Origin: Sulfurimonas sp.
Lineage (GTDB): Bacteria > Campylobacterota > Campylobacteria > Campylobacterales > Sulfurimonadaceae
NCBI GenBank assembly: GCA_027068455.1
Contig: JAMOSN010000044.1
Span: 1 to 50,073, forward strand
Reading direction: 5' to 3'
Length of the DNA: 50,073 nucleotides
Shown here: piece by piece, positions 11,646 through 21,837 of the stretch
Position numbering within the stretch: position 1 is the stretch's first letter
How the letters are laid out: every line of letters starts with the position of its first letter
The notes under the pieces: model-generated
What the model was told of the DNA's origin: nothing
The model's input: the letters and a program-made list of their open reading frames with translations, nothing else
The model's database searches: none
Program-made: the position numbers and the translations under genes

Positions 11646-11655
11646 ACTTCCCATA

Positions 11656-11675
11656 AAAAGGCTTTTACGCCTTTT
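11656..11675 (+). terminator. Rho-independent-like hairpin after second OmpA gene
   Basis: AAAAGGC ttttac GCCTTTT, perfect 7-bp stem, flanked by TCCC/GGGA that can extend it. Confidence 0.65.
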
Positions 11676-11765
11676 GGGAACTCCTCTTACTTCTTTCTCT
11701 TATGCTACACAAGTCTCAAAAAGCAAAAAAATTTATGATATAATAATCTCAAAAAGAGTATATTT

Positions 11766-12239
11766 ATGGCAAACTTAACACACTTGGATGAAAACCAAAG
11801 ACCTAAAATGGTCGATGTAAGCGAAAAAAACAATACAACGCGCGTTGCGGTTGCAAGCGGTATCATTGAGATGAGCCCAGATGCTTATGATGCTATTGTC
11901 AGTGAGAAGACAAAAAAAGGTCCTGTATTGCAAACAGCAGTGATTGCAGCAATTATGGGAACAAAACAAACAAGTAACCTTATACCGATGTGTCATCCAC
12001 TTAATTTAAGTGGTATTAACTGTGATGTGGCAGAACTTCCTGATTTACCAGGATTTCAACTCACTGTCACAGCAAAACTTACAGGGCAAACTGGTGTTGA
12101 GATGGAAGCCCTTACAGGTGTGAGTGTTGGGTTGCTGACTATTTACGATATGGTCAAAGCGATTGATAAGGCGATGGTTATACGTAATGTACAACTCGAA
12201 TCTAAATCAGGAGGTAAAAGTGGAGACTTTAAACGATAA
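11766..12239 (+). CDS. moaC: Cyclic pyranopterin monophosphate synthase
   Basis: [68 protein letters not shown]. Confidence 0.96.
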   Translation: MANLTHLDENQRPKMVDVSEKNNTTRVAVASGIIEMSPDAYDAIVSEKTKKGPVLQTAVIAAIMGTKQTSNLIPMCHPLNLSGINCDVAELPDLPGFQLTVTAKLTGQTGVEMEALTGVSVGLLTIYDMVKAIDKAMVIRNVQLESKSGGKSGDFKR

Positions 12240-12495
12240 ACTTGATGGTAAAAAACTTGAACTTGAATATCCGTGTAACTGGTGTTACAAGGTTATCGCA
12301 AGTGAGAAAGAGGCTCTTGAAAAAGCTGTCAAGGATGTAGTAGAGGAGAGAACACACAAACTTTCCCATTCCAATAGTTCAAAAACAGGAAAGTATGTAA
12401 GTATGAATCTTGATATGTTAGTACATAATGAAGATGACAGACAATTTATCTATGATGCTCTTAAAAAACATCAAGATATCAAAATGGTACTGTAG
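12220..12495 (+). CDS. DUF493 (YbeD-like) protein, GTG start, overlapping the moaC 3' end
   Basis: AGGAGG 5 nt upstream of GTG at 12220; [37 protein letters not shown]...[23 protein letters not shown]. Confidence 0.82.
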   Translation: METLNDKLDGKKLELEYPCNWCYKVIASEKEALEKAVKDVVEERTHKLSHSNSSKTGKYVSMNLDMLVHNEDDRQFIYDALKKHQDIKMVL

Positions 12496-12504
12496 GAGTC
12501 CACA

Positions 12505-13545
12505 ATGCAAACACTTAGCCAACGTATTCAAGAAGTATATAACAGAAGAATAAAAAGTACAAAAAAAAGAGTCATTACAGCTTTGGAAAAAGCAGAGATA
12601 GATCTTGAAAAACTACCAGAACAAGAGCTCAAAGAGGTCACTACCACTTTTATAGAAGAGGAAACTAAAAAACTCACAAAAGAGGTGGATGAGCTCTTAG
12701 CAAAGAAAGAAGCTATTGAAAGGGAACTGGAAAAAAAATCTGAAGCACTTCAAGATATCAAATATGAGGTGTTTCATGTATTAGAAGAAAAAGTCGCACC
12801 ACAAAGCCAGACACTCATTAAACTGCATCAACTTAAACTTCAATCGATTGACCTCTACGACATCCTAAGTGAGATGGTAGAATCAGCAATCATCACCGCT
12901 TTGGAAAAAGACACTGATGGTGATATACTGGAATACACTTCTGAAGTTATTAAAGAGATTACTTATGAAGCTATTAAAGAAGGTTCTCTTAATACTATAC
13001 GTGTTAGAAAAATTCTCTCTACAATCCTTGCAACTGCTATTGATGTTGCAGAAGCATCACCAAACAGAGCACAGGATATTCTTCAATCAACTCTCAAAGG
13101 GATGAGAAGTGGTCTTATCAAATCTATAGACAGATTTAAAAAACGGATTGCCTTCATGCCTGTAGAAGCAAAACATATCCTCATTGAAGATTATGACACT
13201 ATTATAGAAGATCTTAACCAAACAGATACACTCTTCTCTCAAGTTATCATTGTTCAAGCATCTGAAAGTTCTCAAACAATCAGAACAATCTTGATGGATC
13301 TCAATAAAGAGATGCGTTATGATTTAGAAGAGCTTATATTGATATCAAAAGAAACAGCAGACATAATCAAAGAAAGATTTTCACACTTCGCGAAACTTGC
13401 AGCAAAAAAAGCAAACTTTGCATTAAAATCAGATAAAGCACAAGAAGCCAAAAGGATGGGAATCCAAGCACTTGAAGTTGCTAAAGAAGCTCTAGGGAGT
13501 GCATTAAAATCAGCAAAAGATGTCATGGATAAAAAAGGAAACTAA
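12505..13545 (+). CDS. Predicted helical/coiled-coil protein, function unknown
   Basis: 346-codon ORF rich in E/K/A heptads; RBS GGAG upstream of ATG. Confidence 0.75.
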   Translation: MQTLSQRIQEVYNRRIKSTKKRVITALEKAEIDLEKLPEQELKEVTTTFIEEETKKLTKEVDELLAKKEAIERELEKKSEALQDIKYEVFHVLEEKVAPQSQTLIKLHQLKLQSIDLYDILSEMVESAIITALEKDTDGDILEYTSEVIKEITYEAIKEGSLNTIRVRKILSTILATAIDVAEASPNRAQDILQSTLKGMRSGLIKSIDRFKKRIAFMPVEAKHILIEDYDTIIEDLNQTDTLFSQVIIVQASESSQTIRTILMDLNKEMRYDLEELILISKETADIIKERFSHFAKLAAKKANFALKSDKAQEAKRMGIQALEVAKEALGSALKSAKDVMDKKGN

Positions 13546-13637
13546 AAAAGTTCTTAAAATAAAGTATTATTATACTTAAATTAAATTAAGCAATCTGTTT
13601 TGTATTATAATTGGTGATAAAAATTAAAGGATTTACT

Positions 13638-14228
13638 ATGATGTTACACCCAGCAAGTGTTCATTTTGCAATGGTATTACCTCTTGTTGCTGCGACATTT
13701 GGAGTTGTATATCTTGTTATAAAAACAGAATCTATGTCAAAGATCTCTTCACGACTTACATTAATTGCAGCGATTGCAATGATTGGTGTCTGGTACACAG
13801 GAAATCAGGCTGGTCCACAAATATATGAATATTTAAGTGAGGCTGGCAAACATGAACTATTGGAGCACAAAGAGTTAGGACTTTATCTTGCCATTGCTAT
13901 GGGAATTATTGCAATACTTAAAATCATCGGCTGCAGAATGAAAAAATTTGCTCTTGAAGCCTTGGCAGTAGTTCTTCTTCTTGGTGTAACGGCAACAACA
14001 TTTCTTCAAGGTAAAGATGGCGGAGAGATTGTTTACAACTACGGTATGCCATTTAAAGCCTATATGATAGAAGACACTTTAAAAGAAGCAGCAGCAACTG
14101 CCCAAAAGGAAGAGGAGTGTGATGCTCAAGTTGAAGCGTATGAAGATGCTCTTGACACAATTGACTCTATCAGTGAAGAGGTGGATACTATTTATGGTAA
14201 CACTCCACATGATGATAACAATGAATAG
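13638..14228 (+). CDS. DUF2231-like integral membrane protein
   Basis: MMLHPASVHFAMVLPLVAATFGVVYLVIK..., multiple TM segments; AAGGA RBS supports start at 13638. Confidence 0.75.
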   Translation: MMLHPASVHFAMVLPLVAATFGVVYLVIKTESMSKISSRLTLIAAIAMIGVWYTGNQAGPQIYEYLSEAGKHELLEHKELGLYLAIAMGIIAILKIIGCRMKKFALEALAVVLLLGVTATTFLQGKDGGEIVYNYGMPFKAYMIEDTLKEAAATAQKEEECDAQVEAYEDALDTIDSISEEVDTIYGNTPHDDNNE

Positions 14229-14240
14229 AGTGTAAATACT

Positions 14241-14384
14241 ATGAATGTTCAAGTAAATGAAATTGCCAAAGAAAAGATGAAGAAAGCACTACAACAGTAT
14301 AAAGAAAACAAAAAACCATTAAAAGAGTTCTACACACTTATGCAGGAACTTGATTTATGGCTTAAACAAAAGGTTGACAAATGA
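14241..14384 (+). CDS. 47-aa small protein, unknown
   Basis: ATG...TGA: MNVQVNEIAKEKMKKALQQYKENKKPLKEFYTLMQELDLWLKQKVDK; ATGA overlap with the next ORF at 14381. Below the length cutoff of the ORF track. Confidence 0.55.
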   Translation: MNVQVNEIAKEKMKKALQQYKENKKPLKEFYTLMQELDLWLKQKVDK

Positions 14385-14650
14385 TCATTTTGGCAACTGA
14401 TACATTCCAAGAGCAACTCAAAAATATTTTAGAAGGGTTTGCACAAAAAGATATAGCGGCAACTAAAAATTTTAAAATGTACCTAGATACGATTATTATC
14501 AATATGCCGACAAAAGCAAAAAAATATAAAAAATCTATCTATTTTAATGATGAAAATATCAGAGATATTGAACATCAAGGTTTTCTCATTCCATTTTTAA
14601 TGGATGAAACAGAAGATAAATATATATTATTGGGTATTGTAGAAAAATAA
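14381..14650 (+). CDS. Hypothetical protein (89 aa)
   Basis: ORF translationally coupled (ATGA) to the preceding small ORF. Confidence 0.6.
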   Translation: MIILATDTFQEQLKNILEGFAQKDIAATKNFKMYLDTIIINMPTKAKKYKKSIYFNDENIRDIEHQGFLIPFLMDETEDKYILLGIVEK

Positions 14651-14924
14651 TTTTTTACAATAAAATAATCTTAAATTATTATAAAAATTACTTTTAAATA
14701 TATAACTAATGGTTATATTTATTATAATGTTTCAATTGGTAACTACTCCCCTTATTTAGGGGCTTTCCATCACATTTTTATCTCACTTTCTAGTATAATA
14801 CTAGTTGCTGTATATTTCAAGTTAAGCATAGTGTGGCATAATACAAATGTAAACTCTTTGTATTGTCTAAACAGAGTGAAATATTGAACATATAATAAAC
14901 AACAACCTAACAAAGGAGAAGATT

Positions 14925-16301
14925 GTGGATATTAAAAAATCTCAACAAGACTTAGACTCTGTATCTAACGATACTAAGAGCAATAGTATTGACAGAAGAG
15001 ACTTTTTCAGAAAAACAGCTGCTCTGTCTGTTGGTGCTCTTGCATCAACGGCTGCGCTTGCATCTGAAGAAAAAGGCGATCCTGCTATACTAGAGCCTCA
15101 AGAGTGGGGAACAAAATGGGGTGACCCAGTCACTAAAAATCTATATGGTATGCCTTCAAAATATGAGCATAACGTTACAAGGAGATATACAAAACTTCTT
15201 GCTTCAGGTAACTTTAGAGCTTCTATCACTGTAACTCCTATCCAAGAATCAAGTGGTATCATCACTCCAAATGGACTTTTCTTTAGCCGTTCTCATGGTG
15301 GTGTTGCACATATTGATCCAAATGAGCACAGACTAATGATTACAGGGCTAGTTGAGAAACCTATCGTTTTAACGATGAAACAACTCAAGCGCTATCCAAG
15401 TGTAACTCGTACACACTTCATTGAATGTCCTGCAAATGGTGGTCAAGAGTGGAGAGGTCCACAATATAACTCTTTACAGTTCGCAAAAGGTTTTATGTCT
15501 TGTGCTGAATGGACGGGTGTATATATAAAAACTATTTTGGAAGATTTAGGTCTAAAACCAGAAGCTAGATGGATGCTTGCTGAAGGTGGAGACTCTTCTA
15601 AGATGGGAAGAACTCTTCCAATAGAAAAAGTTCTTGATGATGCGATGATTGTTTGGGGTCAAAATGGTGAAGCATTACGTCCAGAACAAGGATATCCTGT
15701 ACGTTTACTTGTTCCAGGTTGGGAAGGTAACCTATGTGTTAAATGGCTACGCCGTTTAGACTTTGCAAGCGAGCCATGGTATTGTAAAGAGGAAACTTCT
15801 AAATATACAGTACTTAAACCAACTGGAAAAGCTATTCAACATTTCTATGCTAATGAAGTAAACTCAACAGTAACTTCTCCATCTCCAGAAATCGACTGGT
15901 CAGATTTAGAAGATGGTGATATTGTAGAGATCGAAGGTCTTGCATGGTCTGGTATGGGTACAATCACTGGTGTTGACATCTCATTTGACGGTGGTAAGAA
16001 CTATGTTGAAGCACAACTCAAAGGTCTGGTACTTCCTAAATGTTGGACTCGTTGGAGCTATATGCATACATACAAGAAAGGTCAAGAGCTTCTTCTTACT
16101 TCTCGCGCTATGGATGATGCTGGTTATATCCAACCAACAGTGGATCAAGAGATTTTAAAAGTTGGTGTTGAAGCTGTTTATCACAGAAATGCGGTTGAAA
16201 CATGGAAAGTTGAAAAAGATGGTAAAGTAACTCATGTGGAAGTTCGTTCACAATTGGACCGTAAACCAAACGGTGAGTTAGTTATCGAAGGGAAGGCATA
16301 A
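14925..16301 (+). CDS. soxC: Sulfite dehydrogenase SoxC (molybdopterin oxidoreductase, Tat-exported)
   Basis: GTG start; Tat motif DRRDFFRKTAALSVGALASTAALA; THFIECPANGGQEWRGPQ with Moco-ligating Cys; followed by di-haem-type cytochrome, SoxY and SoxZ. Confidence 0.93.
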   Translation: MDIKKSQQDLDSVSNDTKSNSIDRRDFFRKTAALSVGALASTAALASEEKGDPAILEPQEWGTKWGDPVTKNLYGMPSKYEHNVTRRYTKLLASGNFRASITVTPIQESSGIITPNGLFFSRSHGGVAHIDPNEHRLMITGLVEKPIVLTMKQLKRYPSVTRTHFIECPANGGQEWRGPQYNSLQFAKGFMSCAEWTGVYIKTILEDLGLKPEARWMLAEGGDSSKMGRTLPIEKVLDDAMIVWGQNGEALRPEQGYPVRLLVPGWEGNLCVKWLRRLDFASEPWYCKEETSKYTVLKPTGKAIQHFYANEVNSTVTSPSPEIDWSDLEDGDIVEIEGLAWSGMGTITGVDISFDGGKNYVEAQLKGLVLPKCWTRWSYMHTYKKGQELLLTSRAMDDAGYIQPTVDQEILKVGVEAVYHRNAVETWKVEKDGKVTHVEVRSQLDRKPNGELVIEGKA

Positions 16302-16303
16302 TA

Positions 16304-17449
16304 ATGTTTAAATTAAATAAAAAATTATTAATCTCAATCTCTGCTGCTACTGCTCTGTCTTTAGGACTTAGTGCATGTATGGAAAGCGCTGCACCAACTC
16401 AAAGTGCTGCTCCTGTAAAAGCATCGATTGATGGTGGTGTAAGCTACCCTGTAGTTGATGGCAAAACTGGTCCATACTATGTCAATACACAGTTTCAAGG
16501 TGTAAAGATTAACAATGGACGTGCTCCAACACATGCAGAATATGAAGAGTGGAACTCTGATATAATGCCTGATGGAACAGGTTTGCCAGAGGGTGAAGGT
16601 TCTGTTGAAGAGGGTGAAGAGATTTACGAAGCTCAATGTGTAATGTGTCACGGAGACTTTGGTTCAGGTGGCGGTGGATATCCAGCACTCTCTAAAGGAA
16701 ATGCCCAAGAGTTACATGAGTCATTAACATACCAAAGAATTAAACCAGACACTGATGGTCCTGTACGTGTTTTTGGTACATACTGGCCACAAGCAAGTAC
16801 ATTATGGTGGTATATCAAAGATGCTATGCCGCATCCATTAACTGACTCATTAACTGATGATGAAGTATATGCACTAGTAGCTTATATCTTAAATGTCAAT
16901 GAGATGGAGATTGATGGACAAGAAGTTGATGATGAGTATGTACTTAATCGTGAAAAATTCTTAAAAATCAAAATGCCAAACGTTGATGCTTTTGAACCAA
17001 AAATTGATGGTCCAAACGGTCCAGAAAATGTTCGTAAATACTTTGCAAACCCAGATAACTTTGGAGCACAAAAAGTAAAACCATCTGAGCGTTGTATGAC
17101 AAACTGTCAAGAACCAACTGCAAAAGTTGTCTATATTCAAGGTGCTGGAATCAGTGATTTCCATCCACCACTTTCTGCGGTAAGAGATCTTCCAGTAGAG
17201 AAAAAAGAGACTAACTTTGATGCTAAGAAAGCATATGCTGACAACTGTGCCATGTGTCATGATACTGGTGCTGCTCCAGCACCAGGTGACAAAGCTGGAT
17301 GGTCAAGTATTTTAGCTCGAGGTATCGATACTGTTTATAAAAACGGTATAGAGGGAACTGATACAGGAATGCCTCCAATGGGTGGTTCTTCACTGACAAA
17401 AGAACAGTTTAAAACAGTTGTTGACTACATAGTCAACCAAAGCAAATAA
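16304..17449 (+). CDS. soxD: c-type cytochrome SoxD
   Basis: Two CxxCH haem sites (CVMCH, CAMCH); lipobox-like LSLGLSACM; directly after soxC. Confidence 0.88.
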   Translation: MFKLNKKLLISISAATALSLGLSACMESAAPTQSAAPVKASIDGGVSYPVVDGKTGPYYVNTQFQGVKINNGRAPTHAEYEEWNSDIMPDGTGLPEGEGSVEEGEEIYEAQCVMCHGDFGSGGGGYPALSKGNAQELHESLTYQRIKPDTDGPVRVFGTYWPQASTLWWYIKDAMPHPLTDSLTDDEVYALVAYILNVNEMEIDGQEVDDEYVLNREKFLKIKMPNVDAFEPKIDGPNGPENVRKYFANPDNFGAQKVKPSERCMTNCQEPTAKVVYIQGAGISDFHPPLSAVRDLPVEKKETNFDAKKAYADNCAMCHDTGAAPAPGDKAGWSSILARGIDTVYKNGIEGTDTGMPPMGGSSLTKEQFKTVVDYIVNQSK

Positions 17450-17471
17450 ATTTCAAAAGAAGGATAAACAA

Positions 17472-17924
17472 ATGGAAAGAAGAAAATTTTTAAGTATGAC
17501 ATTAGGTGCTGTAGCTTTAGCTGCTGTACCTGCTAGTGTAAAAGCAGAAGACTTTAGAAAATCTAAACCTACAGTATGGACTGCTCATACTGTTGATGAT
17601 GCAATCAAAGCAATGTATGGTTCTAACAACTTAGTAATGGAAGGTATTAAGTTAAAAGCTCCTGATGTTGCAAGTAATGGTGGTGCTATCCCTGTTAATT
17701 TCTCAACTGATAAAGATGTTAAAACTATCGCAGTTTTCCAAGATGCTAACCCTGAAGCTGCTGTTTTAGTTGTTGAAACAAACAAATACAGTGTTAACAA
17801 ATACTCTGTTAAAATCAAAATGGCTAAATCTGGAACAATCACTATCGTAGCTCAAGGTAATGATGGTAAGCTTTATGCTGCTAAGAAAACTTTAGATGTT
17901 GCTCTTGGTGGATGTGAAGGTTAA
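17472..17924 (+). CDS. soxY: Thiosulfate-oxidation carrier SoxY
   Basis: MERRKFLSMTLGAVALAAVPASVKA signal; SoxY-type sequence ending DVALGGCEG. Confidence 0.88.
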   Translation: MERRKFLSMTLGAVALAAVPASVKAEDFRKSKPTVWTAHTVDDAIKAMYGSNNLVMEGIKLKAPDVASNGGAIPVNFSTDKDVKTIAVFQDANPEAAVLVVETNKYSVNKYSVKIKMAKSGTITIVAQGNDGKLYAAKKTLDVALGGCEG

Positions 17925-17971
17925 TCCCTTTTTCAACGAAAAAATTACAGAAAAAATATAAGGAATAATAA

Positions 17972-18286
17972 ATGGCTGGTATCAAAGTAAAAGCAAAATT
18001 AAAAAACGGTGTAGTTAATGTTAAAGCTATGGCTAAACATGCAATGATGACATATAATATGGCAGAGAAAAAAACTGGAGATAGAGAAAATGCTAACTTC
18101 ATTACTCATATCTCTGCAACTGTAAATGGTGAGACTGTTTTTGATATGTCAACTTCTCAGTTTCTTTCTAAAAACCCTATCTTCAAATTTGCATTCAAAG
18201 GTATTGGTGCAAAAGGTGACAAAGTTGAAATGGTTGCAGTTGATAGAAAAGGTAAAACCTACAAAGGTAAAGGTAAAATCAAGTAA
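17972..18286 (+). CDS. soxZ: Thiosulfate-oxidation protein SoxZ
   Basis: IKVKAKLKNGVVNVKAMAKHAMMTYNMAEKKTG...NFITHISATVNGETVFDMSTSQFLSKNP. Confidence 0.92.
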   Translation: MAGIKVKAKLKNGVVNVKAMAKHAMMTYNMAEKKTGDRENANFITHISATVNGETVFDMSTSQFLSKNPIFKFAFKGIGAKGDKVEMVAVDRKGKTYKGKGKIK

Positions 18287-18309
18287 TTATTACTTGACTT
18301 ACCACTCCT

Positions 18310-18328
18310 AAGGGAGTTTTACTCCCTT
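18310..18328 (+). terminator. Terminator-like hairpin after soxZ
   Basis: AAGGGAGT ttt ACTCCCTT, 8-bp stem; following tract TCCTCT is only weakly T-rich. Confidence 0.55.
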
Positions 18329-18359
18329 TCCTCTACTCCATAACACGCAAGGCTTTTAT

Positions 18360-18566
18360 ATGCTAAAATTTTTAATCTCATCACTTTTTATTTTTTCCAT
18401 CTCAGTATTTGCACAAACAATAGATCTTGATGTAACTATACGAAAATCTGATAACATACAGTTCACTTTTGATGATGTTAAAAACTTTATCAATATAACA
18501 GCAGACCATGATATACTTGCTATAAAATACTCTCTTTTAGTCAAGATAAATATAAAAAATGGATAA
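18360..18566 (+). CDS. Small secreted/periplasmic hypothetical protein
   Basis: MLKFLISSLFIFSISVFAQ signal-peptide-like N-terminus. Confidence 0.55.
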   Translation: MLKFLISSLFIFSISVFAQTIDLDVTIRKSDNIQFTFDDVKNFINITADHDILAIKYSLLVKINIKNG

Positions 18567-18569
18567 ATA

Positions 18570-19013
18570 ATGGAAGGAAAAGTACTCAAACTGTTTATTA
18601 CAAAGAAAAATATCCAAAAAACACGAGAAAAACAGTCTAAAATTACAGTTGATTCTGATGGAATAGATGGTGATAAGTTTTATGGCAAAAATCCTCAACG
18701 TGCTATACTTATTACCACCGTAGAGAGTTATACATTGGCAAATGAAAACGGGATTGATATAGAATATGGCATGTTGGGAGAAAATATACTTATAGATATC
18801 AATCCTTATCATCTCCAAGCTGGTGAACAGTTACAAATTGGCAATACAATTTTAGAAATAACACAAAACTGTACCCTTTGTAAAGGTCTATCGACAATTA
18901 ACTCTAAGTTACCAAAACTTTTAAAAGATGACAGAGGTATATTTGCAAAAGTAGTTCAAGGTTCATCACATATACATATAGGGGACACTGTCTCATTAGG
19001 AGAAGGAAAATAG
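18570..19013 (+). CDS. MOSC-domain protein
   Basis: GIDGDKFYGKNPQRAILITTVESY..., GMLGENILIDI..LQAGEQLQIGNTILEITQNCTLC. Confidence 0.85.
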   Translation: MEGKVLKLFITKKNIQKTREKQSKITVDSDGIDGDKFYGKNPQRAILITTVESYTLANENGIDIEYGMLGENILIDINPYHLQAGEQLQIGNTILEITQNCTLCKGLSTINSKLPKLLKDDRGIFAKVVQGSSHIHIGDTVSLGEGK

Positions 19014-19981
19014 TGAAAAATATACTTTATATCTTTGGAGTATTGCTAATACTTCTCAATGGTTGTACGCCACAAAAACCAACTATTCCTCTTAGAAAGA
19101 ATAATACTGTTCATACTATCCAAGATATACAGGTTTTTAGTGCTCCTAATGCAGATGGTGCCATAACACCAAAAACAATAGAGGATGCTTTTGAGTCAGT
19201 TGGACTCGGTGTTGCTGGCAATAATGATATGAATAAGCCTTTTATAAAGCGCTTTGGTACTACACATTATAAAATATATAATTTAGCAATGTTTGCCAAC
19301 GATGATCTTACCTTTAAGCTTGTCAAAAAATATCCACAATTTGGAGCCCTTACACCACTGACTATGTCTATTTGGTCACAGGGAGATAGTATCAATATTG
19401 CAACACTCTCCATCCATGGTATGTCTCGAGCAGTAGATATTCCAGAGTTAGACAAAGATCTTCAAACTTATGCAACACTCATTCAAAAAGCACTCAAGAA
19501 AGCACTTCCAAATGGAAAATTTCAACAACTCCATTTCCATAGAACAGATAAAGCACTTCAGACAACATTTACAATGGATGTAGATTTGGAAGACAAATCG
19601 ATTGATGAGTATATAGAAGATTTTGAAGCTGAATTTGAAGGGGAACTTGAACCACTGGGTTTTTTACTTCCAAACTATACAAATTTACAAGAGGAGATAT
19701 TTGATGATAGAAACTATCATGAATATGACTTTTTTCATACATATTCCATTTGTAAATTTGATGTAATATTTCCTGTAAGCAAACTCCATCCAGAAGCTGG
19801 AGCTTGGGCACCATGCTCCTTTTATCTTTACAAGAAAAAAGATGAACAAACAATGCACATGGGCTTTTTATCGGTTGAGAACTGGATAACATCACTTGAT
19901 ATTAAAGATGAAGAATCTATTAAACCTCTTAGAGAGGCACAACAAATGATAGAAAACATCTTAAAAGAAATGACTAACTAG
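19013..19981 (+). CDS. Putative lipoprotein
   Basis: Lipobox MKNILYIFGVLLILLNGC; GTG start overlapping the previous stop. Confidence 0.75.
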   Translation: MKNILYIFGVLLILLNGCTPQKPTIPLRKNNTVHTIQDIQVFSAPNADGAITPKTIEDAFESVGLGVAGNNDMNKPFIKRFGTTHYKIYNLAMFANDDLTFKLVKKYPQFGALTPLTMSIWSQGDSINIATLSIHGMSRAVDIPELDKDLQTYATLIQKALKKALPNGKFQQLHFHRTDKALQTTFTMDVDLEDKSIDEYIEDFEAEFEGELEPLGFLLPNYTNLQEEIFDDRNYHEYDFFHTYSICKFDVIFPVSKLHPEAGAWAPCSFYLYKKKDEQTMHMGFLSVENWITSLDIKDEESIKPLREAQQMIENILKEMTN

Positions 19982-19996
19982 CATAAGGATATTTAT

Positions 19997-20746
19997 TTGA
20001 ATTTACACGATTTTTTATGGGAATATGGCGAAAAAGTCCCTGGATACGATGTAACTGTTATCAATGAAAGAGAAGCAAGAGCAGCAGCAGGTATATTGGC
20101 AACTCTTGGCATGATTGTAATCTTTGTCGGTATAGGGTACAACCATATCATTGTTGCAAGGGTTTACTTGGCATTTTTATTTATCGATTTTACAGCAAGA
20201 GTTATCAGCCCAAAATACTCCCCATCACTGCTTTTAGGAAAATTTATTGTCCGCAATCAAAAACCTGAATATGTAGGCGGACTGCAAAAACGTTTTGCCT
20301 GGACACTTGGATGGCTCGTATCTTTTCCTATGCTTTACTGGTTTGTACTGAACTGGGATATTACATTCTATAAAGTAATGATCTGTGTTCTTTGTCTTAC
20401 TCTTATGACACTAGAGAGCGCTTTTTCTATATGTATAGGCTGTATGATATACAAAGCACTTATTGATAGATCACCCAAACACTGTCCAGGTGGAACATGT
20501 GAAATCAAGAAAAAAGAGCCTATACAAACCTTTAATCCACTACAGGCAATTATTGCTGCATCTACAATAATAGGACTTATTATCGGTATTTACCTCTTTC
20601 TTGCAAAAACAGAATCAAAAACTTTTTTTGGTGAATTCCTTCATGAAGCTGTTTTAACAAAAGAGCAATTACAAAAAGAGAAAGATGAAGCATATCAACG
20701 AGAGCTAGAAAAAGAGTTTGGAGATGATGAGGATGACGATTTTTAA
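19997..20746 (+). CDS. DUF4395-like membrane protein
   Basis: INEREARAAAGILATLGMIVIF..., RFAWTLGWLVSF, several TM segments. Confidence 0.75.
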   Translation: MNLHDFLWEYGEKVPGYDVTVINEREARAAAGILATLGMIVIFVGIGYNHIIVARVYLAFLFIDFTARVISPKYSPSLLLGKFIVRNQKPEYVGGLQKRFAWTLGWLVSFPMLYWFVLNWDITFYKVMICVLCLTLMTLESAFSICIGCMIYKALIDRSPKHCPGGTCEIKKKEPIQTFNPLQAIIAASTIIGLIIGIYLFLAKTESKTFFGEFLHEAVLTKEQLQKEKDEAYQRELEKEFGDDEDDDF

Positions 20747-20778
20747 ATATTATAACGCGCTTATGCGTTATAATATTT
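20745..20778. terminator. Bidirectional terminator between convergent genes
   Basis: AAATATTATAACGC gcttat GCGTTATAATATTT: perfect 14-bp inverted repeat, 6-nt loop, spanning both stop codons. Confidence 0.85.
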
Positions 20779-21837
20779 CACTACACCTTCCATTTTAGAA
20801 CCCATATTTAACAGTACCATATCTGCGATAACAAGTGCAGCCAATGCTTCACATACAACAGTACCACGAATAGCCACACATGGGTCATGACGACCTTTTA
20901 AAGAGAAATCAACTTCCTCATTGCGTGTTGTTAGAGTATGCTGCTCCTGAAAGATGGAAGGTGTAGGTTTAAAATAGACATTAAGCACTATATCTTCACC
21001 ATTACTGATACCACCCAAAATACCACCAGCATGATTTGTTTCAAACCCATCAGCACGAATAGCATCATTGTTTTGTGAACCTTTGGAACGGGCAGACAGC
21101 ACTCCATCTCCTATTTCAACAGCTTTGACAGCATTAAGACCCATCATGGCATCAGCAAGAACACCATCAAGTTTATAATACAAAGGCTGTCCAAGTCCAA
21201 CAGGTACACCTTGAATCACAACACGAGAAACACCACCAACAGAATCATGTCTGTTTTTAGCATCTAAAATAGCTGCTTTTTGAGTCTCTTCTTGTTTTGG
21301 ATCCAAAGCGTAAATTATACTTGTTTTTGCATATTCATAATCATACTCTTTGGCTGCTATGCCATCCACTTCACAGATACCACTAATAACACTGATACCA
21401 AGTTCTCTGAGCATCAGCTTTGCAATAGCCCCAGCAGCAACACGGGCAGCTGTTTCTCTTGCAGAACTGCGTCCTCCACCGCGATAATCACGGATACCAT
21501 ATTTATGAAAATAGGTAAAATCAGCATGACCTGGACGAAAAATATCTTTAATATTCGAGTAGTCTTTTGATTTTTGGTTTGTATTAAAAATCACCATAGC
21601 AATGGGAGTTCCTGTACTTTTACCCTCAAACACACCACTTAAAATTTCAACTCTATCAGCCTCTTTACGTGCTGTTTCAAATTCACTTTTACCAGGTTTA
21701 CGACGATCAAGTTCACTTTGAATATAAGCTTCATCTATCTCTAATCCTGCAGGCACTCCATCCAACACGCAACCAATAGCTTTTCCGTGTGATTCACCAA
21801 ATGTTGTGTAACGTAACTTCATTCCAAAACTGTTCAC
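20761..21837 (-). CDS. aroC: Chorismate synthase
   Basis: [61 protein letters not shown]. Confidence 0.97.
   Translation of the reverse strand: MNSFGMKLRYTTFGESHGKAIGCVLDGVPAGLEIDEAYIQSELDRRKPGKSEFETARKEADRVEILSGVFEGKSTGTPIAMVIFNTNQKSKDYSNIKDIFRPGHADFTYFHKYGIRDYRGGGRSSARETAARVAAGAIAKLMLRELGISVISGICEVDGIAAKEYDYEYAKTSIIYALDPKQEETQKAAILDAKNRHDSVGGVSRVVIQGVPVGLGQPLYYKLDGVLADAMMGLNAVKAVEIGDGVLSARSKGSQNNDAIRADGFETNHAGGILGGISNGEDIVLNVYFKPTPSIFQEQHTLTTRNEEVDFSLKGRHDPCVAIRGTVVCEALAALVIADMVLLNMGSKMEGVVKYYNA

Noticed and set aside
14748-14762. CCCCT-tattt-AGGGG hairpin as a small RNA terminator
   Set aside because: Only a 5-bp stem without a clear T tract; too weak to call.
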